Origin: Rhizophlyctis rosea | Lineage: Eukaryota > Chytridiomycota > Chytridiomycetes > Rhizophlyctidales > Rhizophlyctidaceae | Direction: 5' to 3' | NCBI GenBank assembly: GCA_027596075.1 | Contig: JADGJC010000093.1 | Coordinates: forward strand, 62,001 to 126,000 | DNA length: 64,000 nt | In this document: positions 12,929 through 25,097 of the stretch, piece after piece | How the letters are laid out: each line of letters opens with the position of its first letter | How positions within the stretch are numbered: position 1 is the stretch's first letter | The notes under the pieces: model-generated | What the model was told of the DNA's origin: nothing | The model's input: the letters and a program-made list of their open reading frames with translations, nothing else | The model's database searches: none | Made by a program: the position numbers and the translations under genes

Positions 12929-14458
12929 TCAAGCCAAAGCATTGAAAGCACCATAGTACCCAGCCTTCTTCTGCAAGTTCCCATCAAACAAGCAAACCGC
13001 ATCGCTCGCACCCCTCCAGCTGTCCGTGTCCCTGACACCCCAGCTAGTAATACCAACACACTTGGAAACAGCAAGACAAGCCTTCGCAACATTCGCGTAA
13101 TCCGTGGCCGAAGCTTGGGAGATGTCCAACTCTGTGATAGCGACTTCGCTGACACCGGAGTTGGCGAGAACTTGGAGGGCGGCTTGGACGCCGGCACCAC
13201 CTCCGGCGCCGAGGTGAGATTGGGAACCGATTCCGTCGATTGGGATGCCTTGGGCGAGCCATTGCTTGACTTTGTTGGCCATGCCGGTGGTTTTGGAGTA
13301 ATTGGCGTTGTCCTATAGAATTTTTTGAATTGGAGGGGTCAGAAACACTTTGAGGAAGAGAGTGAAAAGATGACGACAAAATCCTCACCAAGTTGTAGTC
13401 ATTGATGTACAACTTCGCATTGGGGTCAGTCGCCCTGGCCGTGGTGAACGCAATACGGACAAAGTCTTCGCCGAGGACGTTAGACCACACAGAGCTGCGG
13501 AGCGATCCGTTTTCGTTGAGGATTTCGTTGACGACGTCCCAGGCGTAGATCTTGCCCTTGTAGCGGCCCATAACGGTTTTGATGTGGTTTTGCAAGACGG
13601 TGGTGAGGGTGGTCTTGTCGGTAATTTGTTGGACCCAGGTGGGGATTTGGGCGTGCCAAAGGAGGGTGTGGCCGCGGACGAGTTTGCCATTTGTTTGGGC
13701 AAAGTTGACGACGTTGTCGGCGTTGCCGAAGCTGAAGGAGCCACGTTGGGCTGTGTGGGTGGTGGTAAGAAGGGGTTGGTCAGATGTGGATTTGGCGTAA
13801 GATCGTGTTTACTTGTCCAATGTGGTGCGTGGCAGGATGGTACTCACGTTCAGTAGCGTCCCACTTCATAGAGTTTTCAGGGGTGACTTGACCGAACTCA
13901 GTCTTCAAGACACTGGTGACGGCCGCATTGTTGATGGTGTTGTAGTCGAGAATGTTACCCCAATACTTCTTTCCCTTGGCCTTCATGCGACCATCGAGAG
14001 TGCCTGAGCTGCCGCCGGAAGACGGGTTGGTGGTGGTGGTAGGGGGGCGGGTGGTGGTGGTGACTTGTTGGCGAGTGGTAGTTGTCTGGATGGAATGAGT
14101 GGAGTGTCAGAGGGCGGTAGGAGAAATTAGGAAATGTAATCAGAATACGTACGGGGTTGCCACCGCTGGAGCCGGGGATACATTGAGAGTACCAGGGGTT
14201 ACTGTACTGATTCAAAGAAGTATATCAGTTGACGTTGCGCGATAACTGTGTCCAATTGTCAAATATTCACCACACAGGAATAACCAGACACGCAAGTTGT
14301 AGCACCACTCCATCCTTGACCGCCACCTGTTATATTATGAGTTAGTCATGATCCGTGCACGTTATATTGCCGCAGCTATACGTACACTGTCCCCAAGCGG
14401 ACTGTTGGGCCATGACAGGAGCGGCGAGAGCCAAAGCAGCAAGAGCGAGTTTGACCAT
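12929..14458 (-). CDS. Endo-1,4-beta-xylanase, CBM1 + GH10
   Basis: Six exons joined across introns 14385-14327, 14270-14207, 14152-14086, 13847-13751 and 13388-13313 give 388 residues. The order is signal peptide (~1-17), fungal cellulose-binding module CBM1 (~20-53, with WGQCGG and NPWYSQC), Thr/Pro/Ser linker (~54-88), then a GH10 barrel to the end. GH10 marks are GHTLLWH, the acid/base Glu216 in DVVNEIL and the nucleophile Glu322 in ITELDIS. The enzyme cuts xylan backbones outside the cell, with CBM1 anchoring it to cellulose. The domain length is normal and no residue is missing. The pectin methylesterase lies ~3 kb away on the same strand. Confidence 0.95.
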
Positions 14459-14548
14459 GATGACAAGAATGGAAGTGTGCTGATATGATGGGTTGTGACG
14501 TGTCCTGTAAAGCTCGACGGAATTGGTGAGGGTGACCCAGGTCTGGTT

Positions 14549-14557
14549 CTATTTATG
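14549..14557 (-). promoter_or_regulatory. TATA-like element of the xylanase gene
   Basis: On the minus strand an ATAAATAG box lies about 90 bp upstream of the xylanase ATG, at a spacing similar to the box before the pectin methylesterase gene. Position and sequence fit a TATA box; the transcription start is unknown. Confidence 0.4.
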
Positions 14558-14559
14558 TA

Positions 14560-17431
14560 CGCGTCTGTGGGGAAGGTGTCCGCAGATTCCGTTCTTGAGC
14601 AAGTGCGCGTCCTAACATCACCACCACCATGTGCATCAGGCATTGCATGGACCGAATGTGGTCATACGCATCAGCAATGCCCTCATCGATATTGGAAAGT
14701 CCCTTCAAGATTCGATGGGCCGCTGGTGGGGAACTCTGAGCGGAGGTTTGCGGAGGGTCTGTGCCCGTTTGCGGAGCCAAAAACGCTAACAAATCCAGGC
14801 AACGCGGTTCAAAAAGATAGCTTTTAGACTATCTCGGCAGATATTGCTTCCTAAAAGAGACGCCTCCGCTTTGGTCCACCCCGTTTTCAGCTAATGTTTT
14901 GCCACACCGCTCGTCGTGTAACACCCTCCCCTCCCAACTTGGACTGCACAGACTTCGCCTGACTTTGCGCGGACACACTTTCAGAAGGACCCACAAAAGA
15001 GAAGGATGCCACTCCCGTAAAAGCTCACTGCAAAGGTGGTGGCGCCGAAAGTGAGCGCCGCAAATTGACCCGCTTGCCGGACAGAGCAGGTGGACATGAA
15101 ATTGGAGGGGTTATAGCACATGGGATATATCTACTTACAATGGATTGCAGGAACGCATGAATGCGGTGCGCACGAATCGATGGAAGCCATGATGTGGGCC
15201 TAAAGAAAGCACATCATGCAAAGCGAAACGACAAGTCCAGAAAGCATATCAAGCAGTGAGCGGCGGATGCCCCACATCCACTCTGTAATGGGGACATGTC
15301 CACGTACCATCCTCCGCCATCGGAGACCACAACAAAGCAGTAGTGGTTCACCTGCGTCCGCTTCAATAATCGGTTGCCAGCCTGTAGATTCTTTGTGATG
15401 GCCACCCTTTCAGTTTGGACAAAATCGGTTGCGCGAGCCAGGAGTGATGCTCTGTCGTGCGAGCTTTCTTTGGCAATTGACGATGCCGCACTACGATCAC
15501 AAACTCTTGATCGGTAGAATGCAAGGTCTTGTACCTGATCACCGTGCTTTCGTTGATTTCCCTGCAAATCTCCGTACGATTCGGCTTTCCTTTCCATCAA
15601 TCAGCAGCTCTGCCATATGTGGATTGGTCAAGCGGATATATGCGAGAAGATCCAGCGAAAGAAGGTTGAATGGGAATTTTTTAGAAAGTCATAACATTGA
15701 GCGTATCAATTTTTTGTATGTGTCGATGTCGCCTTTTCCAGCTGGGTGCTTGGTCCGACAAACAGTTTGGTGAATATATCAGCACATTAATCACCAAGTG
15801 GCGCCCTCCGGGCCACAAGCCACCAAATGTTCAACAAGAAAGGGTTTCCGCAGTACTTTGAAAACTTTAAGACCACCTAGACCAACATGGCACATCCTCG
15901 CAACTCTCGCCGTCCCAAACTGATGGCAAGCCCAGGTATAATATCCACTCAGGAAAGGAACTATTTCTTTCTGGCTCTCAGAGCAAATCGGTCAATAATG
16001 ATGGATGACCTCGCACCACTGATGTCTCCGTCGCGTACACTTTATTTCGCCAACGCACTTTGAAGAGTTGTATGAACGTCTTTTGCTGGTGTTTGTATAT
16101 TCAGATTCGGAGTCAATTGACCTCGTGGACGATTCTCGCGGTGAAGAAGATTTCCATACCAGAAGGTATCGGATATGTAACGAGTATATTGGATTGTTAC
16201 CTGTTCACTGTGGCCACGAGTGCCAAATTCACAGGTGTATGGAAAGATTGAGATGATCACATAGAGTCTCCTCATATACATTTTTTGGTCGGAAAACTTA
16301 CTGGGCAAGAAAAAAAGGTAGATTTGGGTCAAACTTGTAGGAGCTGCACTGGGCACCAGAACCCGGAATACGCTACTGATTGTGATATCAAGCATTTATG
16401 ACCGAAACAGATACCAGAATACATCTCATTGGTATCCCTAGATCAGCTCAATGGTGGTACCTTTGTGACGGCCTGATCATATGTGACCGCATTGAAGTCG
16501 CAAAAGTGCTGTAGCTCGGGGATTGGTAAGCTTGGAGTTCAGCACTCCATGCGCATCTGTTCCACGGGCCACTCTGCATTTCCTTTTTCGCGTTTCCAAG
16601 AAGATAATATATATGTCGATATGTCAATGGTACCGAAAGTGAAGGACGTATGGTATCAACACGCATTGAGGCATCGTTGGAAGAACTGTCATCACCCTCT
16701 GATGTCCCCCCGTCGTTCCCGCAAATCCAGTATTCTGGATTTTTGCCTGAGCAACATCAAAAAGAATGCCAAGTATGAAGGAGGGATATAATGCGGACGT
16801 TGCAGGTGGCCGCAATGCGTTCACCGGAGAATCATTCAATACCTATAATGGCATCGATTTACACGAGGAATACCTGCAGCATTTGTCAAATACTGCTGTG
16901 CAGCCAACTAGTAGTGCAAACGGGCATATAACACATGAAACGCAATAATAATGTCTGAATGCGCAACAAAGTATGCTTTCATTCGATACGTCATCACCAT
17001 GTGCCATCTTGGCCGGATAGCAGTTGAAACATGTTTAACGAGTGATGTTCAACTGCTGATCTGACAACAGCTTCATTCACCAAAGGGGCAATTTTGAGCG
17101 TTATTCAATGACTTAATCAAGTAGTATTCGATGAAGACAAAAAGGGTAAAGATTCATGATGCTGACTTCGAAGCTCGCCTGAGTTAATAGGTCACATGCT
17201 TTCTCGTAATTGTCAAGCATGATTGGACACTTTTGGCGGGACTCGCGGCCTCGGCGACACCAGCCCGAAGGTGTTGGCCAACTTTGCGGTTGAAACGGGA
17301 AGCTATGTGCAAATACGGGCGCGGCTTGCAGGGACCTATCTGGACTACCACTTCTTGCATTCCTCCGTATGTGAGGCCGACTCACAACATATTGTGTATA
17401 TTACAACAGGACAATCCACACTTCAGAGCTT
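14560..17431. other. Gene-free stretch between xylanase and pectin methylesterase
   Basis: Only short overlapping ORFs on both strands (for example around 15214-15773 and 16042-16395) are present, without recognisable motifs or the coding skew seen in neighbouring genes. I see no RNA gene or repeat. Confidence 0.5.
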
Positions 17432-18514
17432 TCAGAGATATCCGGGATCAACCCAATTAGTATAACTGCTCCCCAACACATCCCCAATCCCATACCCACT
17501 CGAGCTTCCCAACTTCGTCGCAAACTTCGCCCTTCCACTCCCCCATGCACCCGCCCCACTATTATTGTACTCGCCGAACGTCACATGGTCCGTGTTAGGG
17601 GACGAGGTGCTCCACTGACTCCAGCCCGCAGCGTTAATGATGTTGGATAGATTGGAGTTCATGAAGACGACGCGGGCGTAGTTGCGCCAGGGACGGCCTA
17701 GGTAGACTTTACCGGTGATAGAGGAAGCGGACGAGGCGGCTCGGACGGTGCAAGTGTCGAAGACGTAGTAGGAGGGGTTGGAGGTGGAGTCGCGGCCGGA
17801 AGCTGTGATGTAGCCTTGGCCGGTGGAGGCGATGGTGCAGCCCTTGAAGTGCAAATAGAAGAGAGAGCTTAGTCCTTGCAATCAAGGAACCGAAAGTATT
17901 GCTTTCAATATCTTTACCTTGAAGTAAGACTTGGCTTGCTGCCCGAAAATATAATCAACAGCGCCCTCAATGTACGATTTGCCAAAGTATTGTGTCCCGG
18001 TATTGGCAAGGACTGTGTCCTGATACCCAGTGAATTGACAAGCGTAGTACGCCTGCTGACTGCCATACGCACTAAGCGCAATAGCTTGACTTTGGCTTCC
18101 AGCACCCTTGTTGCCGTACGTATTCTTTACATTGACGTTGTACATGGCAAAGTTGCTTTTAGCCACTCGCAGTGTACCACTTTGGTCGTTGCCGCCGGCG
18201 TCTTGTGCGCCTTTGTTGAAGGTGATAGTGACTTGGTTCGAGGCGTAGTCGGCCGTGTTGGTGGTGTATCCGCGAATGGTAAGCGCACCGGAGCGGGTGA
18301 TGTAGACTTGTTCGGTGTAGGTTCCGGGGTAGATGAAGATTGTTTTGGAGGAGGAGGAGTCGAGTGATTTGATTGCGGCGGAGATTGTGCTGAATTCGCC
18401 GGATTTTGTGCCGGATTGGCGGACTACTACCGCGCCGCTTGGTGGGGATGTGAGGGACGCGGCGGTGGCGAGGGTCAGGAAGAGGGCGAGGAGCAGAAGC
18501 ATTTGGAAGACCAT
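17432..18514 (-). CDS. Pectin methylesterase (carbohydrate esterase family 8)
   Basis: Two exons (18514-17918 and 17842-17432, 75-bp GT-AG intron) encode 335 residues. A signal peptide is clear (Leu-rich, ending in TAAS near residue 20). The right-handed beta-helix carries the CE8 signature: GYQDTV with acid/base Asp166, VDYIFG with nucleophile Asp187, and LGRPW with Arg249 and Trp251. It removes methyl groups from homogalacturonan outside the cell, exposing pectate to lyases and polygalacturonases. The length matches single-domain fungal CE8 enzymes and the gene looks intact. Confidence 0.94.
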
Positions 18515-18610
18515 GATGAATTGTATGAACGGACTGAGGAGCTGGACGCAGCAAATCAGCCTCGCGACGCTGATTTATGGAAGGGAGTGGAGTGGGTGGG
18601 TCCTTCGTTA

Positions 18611-18618
18611 CTTATAAG
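18611..18618 (-). promoter_or_regulatory. TATA-like element of the pectin methylesterase gene
   Basis: CTTATAAG lies 97 bp upstream of the CE8 start codon, close to the spacing seen before the xylanase gene. The motif is palindromic, so strand is assigned from the gene. Confidence 0.35.
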
Positions 18619-18619
18619 G

Positions 18620-19662
18620 TTTACTTCGGCCGGTGCCTGGGCTGGCAGGTATCGTGACTCGGTCTTGCTGGCCGAAGCAGGTGAGTTCGCCAACGTCAAT
18701 GCGGCAGACATCATATGGAGAATACGGAGGTCTTGGCTTGACGGAATCTGACACAAGATAGCGGAGTGGTTGAAAGTGGGGAGGCATGCAAGAACGTGAA
18801 GGCAGAATTCCACAATGCTCCTTCAAGGAAAATATTGCCGTCTTCGGATGAGAAAGTTTCGTGATCTGTTGCACAGTGACAGTTCATATTTGTGCGACCA
18901 CTGTGCCACAATGTGGCTTGGGTCCCGGGTTCAACCTGTCAAATTCGGGAAGAGGAGCCCCGAGCGGTTGCGGCTGTGGCGTCAGCTGGTCGCACTGTAA
19001 TGGAATCAATCAGACCCGGAGGAATATTCCTTCCCAAATGAAATATATTGAGATGCGTAAGCAGACATCCATCACGATTTTGAAACAAGGCTCCGAAAGC
19101 GCCGTCACAGTGCTAAAATAAGCGCTGTATTAGCAACTCCTATTAACCAATCGAGTTGCTTTTTTGCGGCTCACGAATGAGGTGCAATACAGGGAAATTG
19201 TGCAAGTGCTGTGGGAGCAGATCGTCAATTTCATTTGCCGGTCCAGCAGTCCAAGAAGGCACAGTTTCAGCAACTGATGTAATAGGGGCTTGGCAAATGA
19301 ATTGGGGTGCTGCTGTGACAGCGGGTGGGGCAGTTTTGCATGAACAGCAACCTCCGGGCCCGACTTGAAAGCGCATATGATTAAACAGGCGGAATTAAGG
19401 GGGTCGCCAAGATTGTGATGTCAGGAAGCTCAACAAGAACTGTTTCCCCAGCCCGCGGCGGAATACAAATACAGAAGCGATCCGATACAATAAGTACAAT
19501 AAAGAACAGAGACGTAAAGCGTAAGTACTCCACGCATGACCTATACTGCCTACCACTGTGGAGCCGATTGCTGAAGTTCTAATCCGTTTTAAGACGCCGA
19601 ATCGCCACCACCATCAACTATCTTTGCCACTAATGCCACCAATGCCCCATTGCTTCATAATT
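18620..19662. other. Gene-free stretch
   Basis: Short ORFs occur on both strands (e.g. 19143-19376 minus, Ala/Pro-rich) but none has a family motif, clear splice partners or coding skew. Nothing else was recognised. Confidence 0.45.
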
Positions 19663-21636
19663 CTAGTCAAAACTAAGCCTTTCTAGTCTAGACCCTCCCT
19701 GACAGAATACTATGCCAGTATCAAACTTTCTCACTCGCCCATCCGCCAAACGCTCGCACAGCAAAACATATGCCCCCGTCCGCCCAACCGGTTGCCCTGG
19801 GTCAGTGACATACTTCATTACAGCGACCAGGATGATGTCTTTTGCGTCGGCATTGGTGAGTTCAGCGCTGGTGAGGAGGACCGCGCCGCATTCGGCGGAA
19901 GGATAGCCGAGGTTTGTTGATGCGTCGAGCGTCAATCTGTACATGCTCCGAAAATTGATTGCTGCTGTCACGGCTGCAACTTCCATCAACAACTGTAATT
20001 CTGCTAAACTAACGGGGTCCTGCTGAATTGACCCGGAAATTAGGACCGTACGCGTTTTCGGATCCCAATGTCGCGAGAACCACGACCATGGGCATTTGTC
20101 GTCGAACACGGGCCACTTGGCAAAACGCTCGACCGCTGTCTCAACCATGGTCGGATCTGCACGAGCTAAATCGGTTATCGCCATCAAAGGTCGCCTGAGC
20201 GAGAGAAATGAGTTTTCTCCGACCGGATGGATAGACAACGGAATCAGGACTGGCGCTGTCAAGTCAACTCCTTGATTGGTGATGTCGTGGATATTGGCAC
20301 AAAGGACTTCAGAGTCCCGATACATGCGGGAGTTGTCTTCGACACCGCGTTTCAGATTGGGAATAAGGGATGCGCCGGGGAATTGGTTGATTGGACCACG
20401 AAGCATCAGCCAGCCAGTGGACTGTTTACCGATGGTTTGCAAGAGACGAATGATAATCCCATGAAGATGTGCGTCGTAATCAATGGCGAAATCAGGAGGT
20501 AGACGAAGAATGGACATGGCCCCGTAAATCTTATCCTGCGGAAGGTAACTCTTCCTCAAGGACAAATTAGACAGTATTCCCCAGACATCGTCCGCGTCAG
20601 TGGGCACTAAGCCGAATATGATGCCCAAATGCCGTATGAACCTATGTAGCACCGCCAGGACGTGATACGGTTCCCCACCCGCAGCCACCCTTTTGTCGTA
20701 CTGTTTCTCTAAGAAGTCCCGCCAGACTAAATGTAAGGTGCCGCCTCCGACCCCGTTGAACATTAAAAGCTTCTTGGCCAACATCCCCTCTTGCATTGTC
20801 CATACCCTTCCCAACCATTTACTATTGAAACCCGTATCGTCATCAAACAAACCATCACTCCATTCCTGTAGATCAGATATGTCCAGGACACGCCCATCTT
20901 CCTTCACGACGGCCTTTCCATCTTCCCATTCTACGGTTTCCAACATTTGGTTCAATCGACCTAGGAGATTGAAGAGTTTTGAACTCATTTCAACGTGAGC
21001 GACCACCGCTTCAGCGCCACCATATATTTGAGGCATCAGATGGATCTGCGCTACCTTATCTCCAGAATCGTCCTGATTGATCCCCAGGACGTCTACCCAG
21101 ATGTATTCGTATTCCGCCGGCACCGAATCGATCAGGTAGGCGAGCCTGTCAGGCGAGCGAAGCGGGACCTTCCAACTGATTTGGCGTTGCAGATGCTCGA
21201 GATTGAGGTCGGTCAATTGTATGATATCAAAGTGAGTGACATCGCCCCAGACGTGGGATATAGCAGCGAAGGGAGGTGGGGACGCGGCTGGAAAGCTATC
21301 GAGGGAAGAGGTCCTGCGGTTCAAGAGGCGGATGCAGGAAGCGGGTCGTTGTTGCGGTGTTGAGGAGGTAGAGGTGGCTGGTTCTTGTTGCGACGCCGTC
21401 GTGGACGAGGTAAGTATGTGCTGTGAAGTTGAAGTGGAAAACGAGGAAGTTTCCTGCTGAGTGGTCGCGAGGACGGAGGACGAGGTGGTTGCGGGGGCGG
21501 ACGACGAGATGATTGCGGGGCTGGAGGATGAGGTAGATGGGACGGCGGAGGATGAGTCGGTTGCCGGAGCGGGGAAGGCGTCTTCTGTCTGATGAGGGAC
21601 TCGTGGGTGATGAAAGATCCGACGTATGGCCGACAT
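19663..21636 (-). CDS. HET-domain protein
   Basis: A single-exon ORF of 657 residues from the ATG at 21636; a longer in-frame reading would need a GTG start. Residues ~25-115 are Ser/Thr/Pro low complexity. A HET domain follows (~123-270), recognised from AAISHVWGD and WVDVLGINQDD with a following QIHLMPQIYGGAEAVV block. The C-terminal ~380 residues are unassigned. In ascomycetes HET domains trigger cell death on contact with non-self; in other fungi the role is less clear. The gene looks intact. A partner gene is not evident beside it. Confidence 0.85.
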   Translation of the reverse strand: MSAIRRIFHHPRVPHQTEDAFPAPATDSSSAVPSTSSSSPAIISSSAPATTSSSVLATTQQETSSFSTSTSQHILTSSTTASQQEPATSTSSTPQQRPASCIRLLNRRTSSLDSFPAASPPPFAAISHVWGDVTHFDIIQLTDLNLEHLQRQISWKVPLRSPDRLAYLIDSVPAEYEYIWVDVLGINQDDSGDKVAQIHLMPQIYGGAEAVVAHVEMSSKLFNLLGRLNQMLETVEWEDGKAVVKEDGRVLDISDLQEWSDGLFDDDTGFNSKWLGRVWTMQEGMLAKKLLMFNGVGGGTLHLVWRDFLEKQYDKRVAAGGEPYHVLAVLHRFIRHLGIIFGLVPTDADDVWGILSNLSLRKSYLPQDKIYGAMSILRLPPDFAIDYDAHLHGIIIRLLQTIGKQSTGWLMLRGPINQFPGASLIPNLKRGVEDNSRMYRDSEVLCANIHDITNQGVDLTAPVLIPLSIHPVGENSFLSLRRPLMAITDLARADPTMVETAVERFAKWPVFDDKCPWSWFSRHWDPKTRTVLISGSIQQDPVSLAELQLLMEVAAVTAAINFRSMYRLTLDASTNLGYPSAECGAVLLTSAELTNADAKDIILVAVMKYVTDPGQPVGRTGAYVLLCERLADGRVRKFDTGIVFCQGGSRLERLSFD

Positions 21637-22088
21637 GGCCTGATATAAATTTGACACCTAAAAGTATGTCATCAGCAGAGGACACAAGATGCTCCAAAGG
21701 ACATCACCCACCATATGATGTATTGTTTTCGTTGCGAGAGCGCGCAAAGGACAGAAGAGAAGCTGACACCGCCAGCAATCCGTTGTGGGATGCGCACTTC
21801 TTCTTTGGATGAGGGATGGCATATGCCCTTCGGGGGTGAATCGAAGACTAAGTAAGCTTACATGCGGAGGCTGTTTCCATCGTTCTCCATCCCGTTGGCC
21901 CCACATATGGAACTGCTGTGCCACCAGTCCAGACCACAAAAGCTGTCGTTCGGGCTTGACTCTTGTGGCCTCCTTGCTGTACACAAGTGCCAGCGGCCCC
22001 AGGTCTTTGTGTCACTGTGAATAATTTGGCCCATCCGCTGCGCATTGCGCTCTTCCCCCCTCTCTCCACAGTGGATCATCCACCTACA

Positions 22089-22525
22089 ATGGGATCGACC
22101 ACACTTTTTGAGCATATCTTTGGCAGCGATGACTGTGTTGAAGGAAGGTGAGCCCCTCTCCCGCCTTCCTTTTCGACTACCGTATTGCTCTCACTGAAAG
22201 TTCGAGCAATGCTCGTGAAGATGTTTCCCAAGAACAAATATCGTCAAATTCCCATCTTCCCATCGAAGTTATTACCGTTATCCTACTTTATGCTCCATCA
22301 AATATCGTTGCCCAACTCGAGTACACACCACCACCACCACATTGGCAGCACCTAGTATATGGCACACAGAAACGTTTCTTAAGCTGGCGGCGAGGGATCG
22401 GATTTCTGTGCCCCTACCCTGACGTGTTTGAGCACGGTCTACCAGATGGCCGTCATCCTGTCCGTCGTGTACAAGCCACCAAAGCGTCCTCAAAAGGTCA
22501 ATTGGTCCCCCTCGACTGTGGATAA
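22089..22525 (+). CDS. Small F-box-like protein, possibly truncated
   Basis: Exon 1 (22089-22147) and exon 2 (22201-22525) join across a 53-bp intron with a GTGAGC donor and a GAAAG acceptor, giving 127 residues. Exon 2 contains LPIEVITVILLYAP, which resembles the start of an F-box (LPxEvl..Il.y). The usual second half of the F-box is not visible, and the rest is Pro/His/Arg-rich without a recognised fold. It may be a decaying F-box gene or a short-form protein; the 3' end could also be mis-spliced in my reading. Confidence 0.4.
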
Positions 22526-22757
22526 GGAGCCTCTTCGCTACCCTTGTTGAAATTACAAAATTACATGTACGTTTGTTCAAAATGTGCGCATACTATATTC
22601 AAAATGTATTCGCGCTGACATCCAATGCCGCCCATACATCTGTTTACTGCAAGTCATGGGCAAGTCTCTTGAACAAGCATCTAAGCAAGAGCAAGGTTGA
22701 GCTTGTCGTAGCCAAATGCTTGGATTGGCCTGATACGAACAACAATGTTGGGATTTG

Positions 22758-23726
22758 CTATGCTAATGCCCCGCCCACCCATGCATACCAGGCTCCAACC
22801 GACGCACTGACCGCCAGACAAATACCAACAACCACGGCGTGCACATACGAAACTCTTGAGTGCGGATCCCAATTCCCAGTCTTATTGGCAGCCCATACCG
22901 CCAGCAAAGATAGCACCATGCACAACAACGCCACCCAGTTACAAGTTCTATATAACCCCACGAAAGCGGCATGCTTGCAGCCTTCCGCGCCTTCGCAAGC
23001 TGGCCACGTTTCCGTCATGTACCGAATATTCGGCATCAAGTTTATAGAACACGGTATCACCCAAAACGAGATCGAAAGTACGTGAGCAAATGCCACTCGA
23101 AGTCTTCCCCACCTAATACTACGACTGCCTGGAACATTGTGACACTCTTCCTCTACTGTTACTCTCCATGGTGTCAAGATCCCACATATCCGAAGTAATC
23201 CGAAACACGCGTACATTTGCCAAACATCAGTCGGTCCCCACGGCTTGGGCGAAATTACGAGGTAGAGGCCCTTAGCTCCCAAAGTAGTCGAGATGTGGTC
23301 TGCAACGAGTGCAGGAATGTCGAGATGCAGGTGACTAACGGCCATTTGAGGGGTCGTTTGTGGTGGCGCGTATCCCTGGACGGTCTTCCATCGAAACGCT
23401 CGCTGACGGATGGGCATGTACGTCAGGATTCCGACAAGGTCGTATCCGCACTTCCATGACAGCGCGGCGGGTGTACAGTATGGGATTTCGGTGAGGAACG
23501 GGAGGATTGGGAGGTCGGATGCTGGATGTGGTTTGGCGCCGTAGATGTGGACTGCGAGGGGTGTTGCGAAGGATCCCAGGTAGTCGTTAATGCGGAGGAA
23601 GGAGGCTGTTGATGTTGCGGACGTTACGGTGTTTTCACATGATGCACGGGCTTTGTGGATGTGGTTGGCAAGGAGGATTGGGATGCTGATCCGGTTGACC
23701 GTGTTGGGCACTTTTAAGCTTCCCAT
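22758..23726 (-). CDS. Hypothetical membrane protein
   Basis: An uninterrupted ORF of 322 residues. The C-terminal ~120 residues are hydrophobic and suggest three or four membrane segments (around AFAHVLSISFWVIP, WVALLCMVLSLLAVWAA and VVVGICLAVSASVGAWY). The N-terminal half is mixed, with scattered Cys. I recognise no family. A short in-frame intron in the middle cannot be excluded because plausible GT and AG sites occur there. Confidence 0.5.
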   Translation of the reverse strand: MGSLKVPNTVNRISIPILLANHIHKARASCENTVTSATSTASFLRINDYLGSFATPLAVHIYGAKPHPASDLPILPFLTEIPYCTPAALSWKCGYDLVGILTYMPIRQRAFRWKTVQGYAPPQTTPQMAVSHLHLDIPALVADHISTTLGAKGLYLVISPKPWGPTDVWQMYACFGLLRICGILTPWRVTVEEECHNVPGSRSIRWGRLRVAFAHVLSISFWVIPCSINLMPNIRYMTETWPACEGAEGCKHAAFVGLYRTCNWVALLCMVLSLLAVWAANKTGNWDPHSRVSYVHAVVVGICLAVSASVGAWYAWVGGALA

Positions 23727-24210
23727 CGTTTACACGTCATTAACGCTGGATCATGGGTTTGTTATTGAGAAGTTCGGGATAGACGGGAAGCATGAATACC
23801 TCGTCACTTCGAGCATCGATGTATTTGTATCTTCCTGATGTTGGAAGATGATCACATCTTGGAAACTGAAACCGCCTGCGCAATGGGGCAAACGGGGCCA
23901 TTCAGTTGAGAAGAATGCAAACCAAATACTCCAAAGGGCCCTTGAAGTGGGCAATGGGCAGATTCAGTCACCCACATAGTACGGTAGCAGGATTGTGCCA
24001 TAGGGTTACGTCATCCAATCTGTGACCCCTTTGGGCTTCCAGGTCGTTAGTTCGTCAATATACGCTACTATATTGTTGATGAATGCTGCTGATTTTGCTA
24101 CAGAAAAGAATTTATGCAAAAGTACATATGGTGCATCGGTGACATGATATCGAAGATGGTTGATGGTGAACAAGGTTGACAGGTCTTTGAAACCACATAA
24201 CACAAATCGC

Positions 24211-25097
24211 ATGATGGAAACGGAAAGAGCGCCAAGAGAACGTTCCACAACTCACCGACCTATCCAGATGCCCCTCACACAAAATACTTTGGACTGCATC
24301 AAATTCAACAAGTTCGACCCAGACATCCTGGGCCCGGGCATCCGCTACGGCGTCTACCTAGAATGCATAGCTCTCATCCTGATCTCCTTCCTGAACCTCG
24401 AGAGTCTCGATGACGAGTTCAACGCTCTTCTCGTCGTCTCCAACACAATAGGCATCTTCGCCTCAACAACCCTATCAAGAGCCGTCCTCTTGATAGCCGC
24501 TCTCCTAATCTCCGTCGCACACCTATTCGTCCGTCCCGCCATTGCACGATCTCTCCCGCCTCGTATCCTGCTCATCGTAGCGGCAATCATAGCTTTCGCG
24601 CTGGCTGTCCGGATCGAGTTATACTTTCATAACCAGAAGGATGAGCGGTGATTCATCAACACCATTTTTTCCTCACTGCTTTGTCTCCTGTTCATCTGGA
24701 CGTTGTATGAGACATTGCGAAGTCTGTGGGGGATCAATGAGAGGAAGAAAGGGCGGGCGAGATGCGTCAAACATCGCGGGATGCCGGTGCGTCTCCATTG
24801 GACCGGTGACTTGGCTGCTCTATCGAAGCTCACGAAGCATCGCCGGGTGACGTTTGTGATTCAGTTGTTGGCTCTGTCGGGTTTGGCATACCTTCTGGAG
24901 TGGGATATTTGTCCGAGGTACGGGGTGGCGGTGGCATGGAGTTGGGGATCTGGGCAGTCTTCAGCATTGTGGCGGTGGGTTGGCAGATAGGGTTATCGAT
25001 ATGGGAGAAGAAGCATAAGAATGATGATGTGGAGTGTGATTTGTGCCATAGGGCACACCATAATGGCCATCATCATCATGGGCATCATCACAACTAG
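24211..25097 (+). CDS. Multi-pass membrane protein with His-rich tail (frame interrupted)
   Basis: The first part (24211-24651) encodes three hydrophobic segments (ECIALILISFLNL, VLLIAALLISVAHLFV, ILLIVAAIIAFALAV). A TGA at 24649-24651 interrupts it. Either a 76-bp intron (donor GTGATT, acceptor GCGAAG) removes the stop, or it is a nonsense change: the sequence after it still reads as a membrane segment in the same frame. Further down the frame changes near the GGGG run at 24922-24925; one missing base there would rejoin the frames. The end carries another membrane segment, a CDLCH motif and a tail with ten His. An alternative start is the ATG at 24268. Family unknown; the His tail could bind metal. 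Confidence 0.5.

Noticed and set aside
19143..19376. Ala/Pro-rich ORFs on both strands
   Set aside because: No partner exons, no domain, and both strands look equally open.
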